Shown here piece by piece: positions 59,299 through 64,000 of a DNA stretch of 64,000 bases. The translations under genes were made by a program, and so were the position numbers. The DNA comes from Dichetophora obliterata. Its lineage: Eukaryota > Arthropoda > Insecta > Diptera > Sciomyzidae. Position 1 is the stretch's first letter. Each line of letters opens with the position of its first letter. Where the stretch lies: NCBI GenBank assembly GCA_963920525.1, contig OY986439.1, forward strand, positions 42,353,485 to 42,417,484, in the 5' to 3' direction. The notes beneath the pieces are model-generated. The model saw only the letters and a list, made by a program, of their open reading frames with translations. It ran no database searches and was not told the DNA's origin.

Positions 59299-59429
59299 TG
59301 GCGTGAAAAGGGGCGTGAAAGGGGGCGTGAAAGGGGCGTGAAAGAGGCGTGAAAGGGGCGTGAAAGGGGCGTGAAAGGGGCGTGAAAGGGCGTGAAAGGG
59401 CGTGAAAGGGGGCGTGAAAGGGGCGTGGC
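59299..59429. repeat. GGGGCGTGAAA minisatellite, about 12 units
   Basis: Eleven-base units GGGGCGTGAAA with small length variation (10-12 bases). A Pro-rich minus-strand frame (SRPFTPLSRPF) is just this repeat translated. It is strikingly G-rich against its AT-rich surroundings and adjoins Helitron sequence containing GTAGGCGTGG. Confidence 0.95.
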
Positions 59430-59699
59430 GTAAGAAATGTTTATTTCTACCTCGCCTGGAGTATAATGTGTATACATTTTGAAGTAAATCTGTTAAAAAA
59501 TATATGGGAGCAATTACATAATTTTAAAAAAGTGGGCGTAAAAGTAGGCGTGGTCGAAAAAAGTACCCTATTAATCATGCCAGAGTCCTAGTTAAATGCT
59601 GTGAAAATTTCAGGAAGATCGCTCCAGAGGTTTGGTCTCCTATAAGGTACAAACAAACAAATAAACAAACACACATTCCATTTTATATACATATATAGA
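59430..59699 (-). mobile_element. Helitron 5' end fragment
   Basis: The minus strand from 59699 reads TCTATATATGTATATAAAAT, then GTTTGTTTATTTGTTTG, then CTTATAGGAGACCAAAC and TGAAATTTTCACAGC. These are the same 5'-end landmarks as in the Helitron at 57990-59069. The CTAG end was not found; the copy is truncated or extends into the minisatellite. Confidence 0.7.
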
Positions 59700-59749
59700 T
59701 AGAAGAAGATAGATATAAGATAATTATGAAATCTATTAGAAAACTTTGA

Positions 59750-62700
59750 AAACTATGAGAAAACTGCTGGTGACTTTTCTGGCCGACTCTTCAGTGATGT
59801 CACCAGAGGAGGTGAGGTGCTGGCTATACTGGGATAGGGGGCAAAGAATTTCGGGATCTCGGCCACGAACTGGAGGTTGGTTGAAGATAAGCTTGCCGCC
59901 GATTATCTTCGGCTCATGGTTGTGATTCGGGGTATTCCTCCCGATCGAGGGCACGAGTCTGACTACCTCAAGAACCCACGAAAACAGACGAAATTATGGA
60001 AACTTTAAGAGTCTTCAACCCCCACTTTCCAATTCAGAGCTGGAGGGTTGTCAAAGTTAAGGGTCCCAGAGATGTGCAAGGCAGGCTGTCCTAACTCTAG
60101 ACGAGGCATCTCTGGGTTCTTTAGGTATATGCGATGGGTGGGTTCGCATATACCTAATGAGGGTACTCGTGAAGATATATAAAAAAGATAATCTAGCGAA
60201 TAACGCAAGCGTGGAGAAAAGCACCACTCTAAGGGAAGGTGTTGCAGTAAAGTCAGCGGTTAACGCGACAGTAGATACTGACCGAGCATCGACAAGCACA
60301 CCTTTGAAGGAGAGTGCAGAAGAGGTAGATCCTGGCCGGATGTCAGAAGGATAGTCAGACTATGGTATTACCGACATATTTGATGAGGATTCAGAGAAGA
60401 AGCTTCTGGAATCTGATTCGGATATTACAGACAATACCATAAATGAGGTCGAGGAGAGTGTATTCCGAACTGATTAGGTTGCTGCAGATCAACCTACGAA
60501 TTCATAATCCACATTAGTAGAGGCGGAGTAGATGTAGTCCTGATTTAGGAGCCTTGGCCTTATGGAGCCAAGGTTTGTGGCTTGAAGATGGACGGTTATG
60601 AGCTGTTCTTCTCTAGAGGCACAGGTACTCTCAGATCACGTATACTAACGAAAACCTGTATTAACTCATTTTTATTATCTAATTTTAGTGATCAAAACTT
60701 GGTGGTAGTCAGTCAGGAGCTAGGATCGTGCAGCTGCTGGGTTACGTAGGCGTACCCAGCCCATGACCATCCTGAGCCACCGCCGGCGGGTAATCTGCGG
60801 CGTCTGGTCACCGAGGCGGAAAAGAAGAAGCGTGGCCTGGCAATCGGAGCTGACGCGAATCCACACCACACAGTCTGGGGAAGCACAGACGTAAATTAAA
60901 GAGTTATTCTTTGATTATTTACTTAAAAGTAATTTATATGTCTGTAACGTTGGGAACGAGCCAACTTTTGTTACTCGCAGTAGGTGTGAAGTCTTAGATG
61001 TAACCCTAGTCTCTTACTTCTTATATGATAGGATAACGGACTGGAAAGTGCTTCAGGAGCACTTTTTCTCTCATCATAGGTATATAACATTCGGTCTGAA
61101 GGGCCACGTCATTAGCCAAGCTGTCTTTAGGAATCTGAAGAAAACAAATTAGTGTTAATTCAGGGAGGTAGTCGAAGCATCGTTATCCTTCTCTAAGGTA
61201 GTCCCCTTTTGACGCCACATGAACTAGATAAAATCGTTGAGCAGCTGACGGGGACTTTAAATGAGGATTTAGAAATCTCATGCCCTAAGGGCGCCCCAAG
61301 AGGTAAATCTCTTTGGTGGTCAAGAGTAACCAGTAAGTAATCTTAGATCGTAGTGTAGGATGATTTTTAATAAAGCTAAAAAATCAGGTAGAACTCAATG
61401 CTGTGATGAGTATAAATCCAGTTTGAAAATTTTTAAGAAAGCACTTCGAAAGGCTCAGCGCAATTCCTGGATGCTTTTCTGCGGCAATATAGAAAAATCT
61501 TCCGAAGCATTAAGACTCCGTTAGATCCTCGCTTCTAATTCTAGCTGTCCAAGTTACTTAAAGAAATCAGACGATACCTGAACATCCTCTAGCAAGGAAA
61601 CCCTTGATCTTCTTCTGAGTACCCACTTCCCGGATTGCTCTGTGGATCTCACTCTTACTAGGTGTGAGAGGCCTCTGACGTGGAGGGATCCTACTCATAT
61701 CAAATCAGAGAGCAGGTTCAAATGGGCTCTGTTTTGTTGCAAGCCTTAAAATTTTGCTGGACCTGATGATATTATGCTAGCCACTCTACAGCAGACGGTG
61801 CCTATAATCTTTCCATGGCTCATTGTCATTTTTAAAAGTTGTTTTGACATATGTACTATTAAAATGGAGGGAAGTAAAGGTAGTATTGATCTTGAAGGCG
61901 GTTAGGATATCTCCATCAAACCGAAGGACCTTGACCCATTATTCTGCTGAAAACACTCGAAAAACAGATTTACGCTCATATTTGTTGTAGCATAGACACG
62001 AATTTGCTTTCAGGCTTACAGGAAAGGTAGGTCTGTAGAAACGGCCCTTCACTCCCTAGTAAGCTATAAAGAAGATTCCTTTTTACACAATGAGTGCACA
62101 ATGGTAGTTTTTCTAGATATCGAAGGTGCCTTTAACAATGTTCTATCTAATTATTGGCGCACTCATGAAGCTTCGTGTGGATGAGTCACTCTGTGTACTG
62201 ATAAAAACCTCCTGACCTGCAGAATCGTCAGTGCATCTCTAGGTGACTCAAAGGCTAGGAGATTTGTGAGTAGTGTCACTTCTCGGGGGGGTATTCTATT
62301 ACCTTTATTATGGAACTTGGTAGTCAATGAACTTTTGAGGAAAATAGAAAAAGTTGGTTGCAAGGTGATTGCCTATGCCGGTGACGTAGCTATTGCTGCA
62401 CAGGGAAAGTTTCCTAACACTCTCTCGTAGCTGCCCCAAAAAACTGAACTGGTCATTTTTACGAGGAAGTACAAAATTCCGCACATAATTTCGCCACGTC
62501 TGGATGGCTCTCAGCGCAACTTCGTGAAAGAGGCAATATACTTTGGAATTATTTTGGATAGAAAGTTAAGCTGGAAACTGAATATTCTTGAGCAAACTAA
62601 GAAAGCCAATGTTGCTTTATATGCCTGTCAGAAAGCTAGACGTGAGGGCTTACCCCGAATATTTAACGTTAGATTTTCACAGCTATAGTGAGGCCAATCT

Positions 62701-62930
62701 TGCCTTACGGTGTATGTGTGTGGTGGACATCGCTAAAACACAGTCTAATTGCAAATTGTTAGGGAAAGTACAAATAACTGCGGCCATATGTATCAGCGGA
62801 GCGCTTAGATCCACTTTATCTGAAGCGCTAAATGCAGTTCATTGCTTAATACCTCTCGATATTATGGGAAAAAGGATGGTGCAGGAAACAGCCATCCGCC
62901 TAAGATCAACCTCGCAGTAGACTAACGATC
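59750..62930 (+). mobile_element. LOA/R1-like LINE, heavily mutated
   Basis: The ORF1 relic (59760-60480) has SATNWRLVEDKLAADYLRLM and an acidic C-terminus (ITDIFDEDSEKKLLESDSD). The endonuclease relic (60510-61330) has GGVDVVLI*EPWPYGAKVCG, IGADANPHHTVWGSTD and a faint NVGNE-like stretch. The RT relic (61700-62450) has YKEDSFLHNE, VVFLDIEGAFNN and AYAGDVAIA (catalytic YADD changed to YAGD). The C-terminus (62460-62930) has KLSWKLNI, ANLALRCMCVV, LGKVQITAAICISGALRST and LIPLDIMGKRMVQETAIRL. Dozens of stops and shifts mark it as old. Naming of the clade is inference. Confidence 0.8.
62588..62920 (+). pseudogene. LINE ORF2 C-terminal remnant
   Basis: The 110-codon open stretch covers the post-RT region: LTLDFHSYSEANLALRCM, then LGKVQITAAICISGAL, RSTLSEALNAVHCLIPLDI and VQETAIRLRS. 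The pattern V-Q-x-x-A-x-x-x-I-(T/S)-G-A-x-R-(S/T)-T-x-x-x-A-L...P-L-D identifies it. It is the longest surviving frame of the LINE. Confidence 0.75.
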
Positions 62931-63130
62931 TTGCAGGAGCAGTTATCGAGCACTAGTTATCGATCTTGCAAGAGCAGTTCAGCCGTTTGTCGTGAGAACT
63001 GCAGCGTTGTTGTTGTTATTGTTGTTAACTTGTTTTTGAGCTGAAGTTATGCTGCAATGTGCTAAAAAGTACCATCCAACATATATTTAAATTTACATGG
63101 ATTTTAATTGCGATCTTTAGATCAAGTAAA

Positions 63131-63438
63131 TTTTTGAAGATGGCAACAACAACAACAACTCTGTATAGAGTCAATCACTCAGCTGACTATACAGCCTGTT
63201 TCGAAAATCGGTACATATCCTCTTCAGTAGTCTCAAGTTATTAAGCTGTGATCAACCAACAGACTCGTCAAACTCCAAGAGTAGAATCATATAAAGACTT
63301 AAACAATGGGTTGATCACAGTTTAATCACTCAAGACTACTGAAGAAGAAATAAAGAAATTTCCGAAACAGGCTGTATAGTCAGCTGTGTGATTGAATCTA
63401 CACAGAGTTGTTTTTGCTGTTGTTGCCTTCTTCAAAAA
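63131..63438. mobile_element. palindromic foldback MITE, about 308 bp
   Basis: The left arm TTTTTGAAGATGGCAACAAC (63131) and its inverse ending at 63438 continue inward through CTGACTATACAGCCTGTTTC, CTTCAGTAGTCT and GTGATCAACC, nearly to the centre. The arms are about 125 bp with scattered mismatches. No coding capacity. A (GTT)n tract lies just to the left (63003-63025). Confidence 0.8.
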
Positions 63439-64000
63439 CTTAAAATTCATCAAATTCAAATTATGCTTGCAATAAAAATTCATGTAAAATTATACTATTT
63501 TCACTTTAAATAAATTAGGATAATAACTTTTAATACAGTAGTGTGAAACAACTTAAGTGTTGTGTGCTTAATTAAATTTTTTTCGTAAAATCTCCTAAGA
63601 TTTTGACCTCTTGAGAAAATTTATCAGCGCTCTTAAAATTCTAAGGAGTATTATACCACAATACCAGCACATCGCAGCACACGTTATAAATTGTTGAATA
63701 CAATTTTGGAAAAAGTATACAATCTCAGAAAAAAACACACCCATAGTGTTTTGCTCATGTGGCACACATTGGGCACATTAAAGCACAAATATATTTTATT
63801 TGTTGTCATCATCAATGGAATGTCATGCATATTTATTGCTTTTGATACTAAATTTACTATCATATATTTTTTTTTTTTCTTTTGATACTTGCTCATTAAA
63901 GATATACGATTTGCAAAGCCTGACATTTAATATGTGACAATGTCAGCAGTCAATGGTTTTGATTGCCAGAACTAACTAATTATTCCCACGCACGAATGCA
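63439..64000. other. AT-rich right edge without a recognisable feature
   Basis: No coding motif, RNA signature or repeat structure apart from a T-rich run near 63868-63880. Confidence 0.4.

Noticed and set aside
59292..59477. Proline-rich minus-strand frame (SRPFTPLSRPF repeats)
   Set aside because: It is the translation of the GGGGCGTGAAA minisatellite, not a gene.

Overview
This window looks like a repeat-dominated stretch of a dipteran insect genome, probably a higher fly. It is strongly AT-rich and has no bacterial gene organisation. It carries insect-type elements: Helitrons with TC...CTAG ends, Tc1/mariner copies at TA sites, hAT-type elements with 8-bp target duplications, Jockey/CR1-like and LOA-like LINEs, and a tRNA-derived SINE with box A and box B. 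A processed relic of a eukaryotic chaperonin (CCT epsilon) is also present. I see no intact host gene; the species cannot be fixed from sequence alone.

Layout, left to right. 1-1894 (minus) is a long reading frame running off the left edge, with one frameshift; it looks like an RNase H-fold, hAT-like transposase or a gene derived from one. 3454-4086 (minus) is an exon-like fragment of an unnamed arthropod family. 4183-5979 is a hAT-type element. 7439-7860 is an internally deleted mariner-type relic. 9676-13180 (minus) is a broken LINE. 16473-18558 is a Helitron inserted in a minisatellite. 19239-20494 has inverted termini. 22374-23065 is a solo copy of a long-inverted-repeat (foldback) family. 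23157-23500 is a SINE. 23979-25258 is a hAT element with a perfect 8-bp duplication. 26540-27420 is a dead Tc1 copy. 31905-34812 is about 2.9 kb of AAGTC-based satellite with a small hairpin element inside it. 36655-37525 is a maT-like relic. 37790-38376 is a CCT-epsilon pseudogene cut by a LINE (38379-41275, minus) that keeps an 805-codon reverse transcriptase frame. 47526-49154 is a RAG1/Transib-like transposase relic.

The most structured region is 49195-55595. It is a second, much larger copy of the 22374-23065 family and has been invaded by a Tc1-like element, a mariner-like element, a LINE tail and an array of about 126-bp repeats. The small solo copy preserves the uninterrupted sequence, so the insertion points and TA duplications can be read directly. 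Both copies end CGGT...ACCG and carry 4-bp target duplications (ACAG and CTAT).

The right end holds a Helitron (57990-59069), a piece of another with an 11-bp G-rich minisatellite, a heavily mutated LOA/R1-like LINE (59750-62930, plus) and a 308-bp palindromic element (63131-63438). Genes here do not form pathways. The organisation is layers of insertions, and several relative ages can be ordered from what interrupts what.
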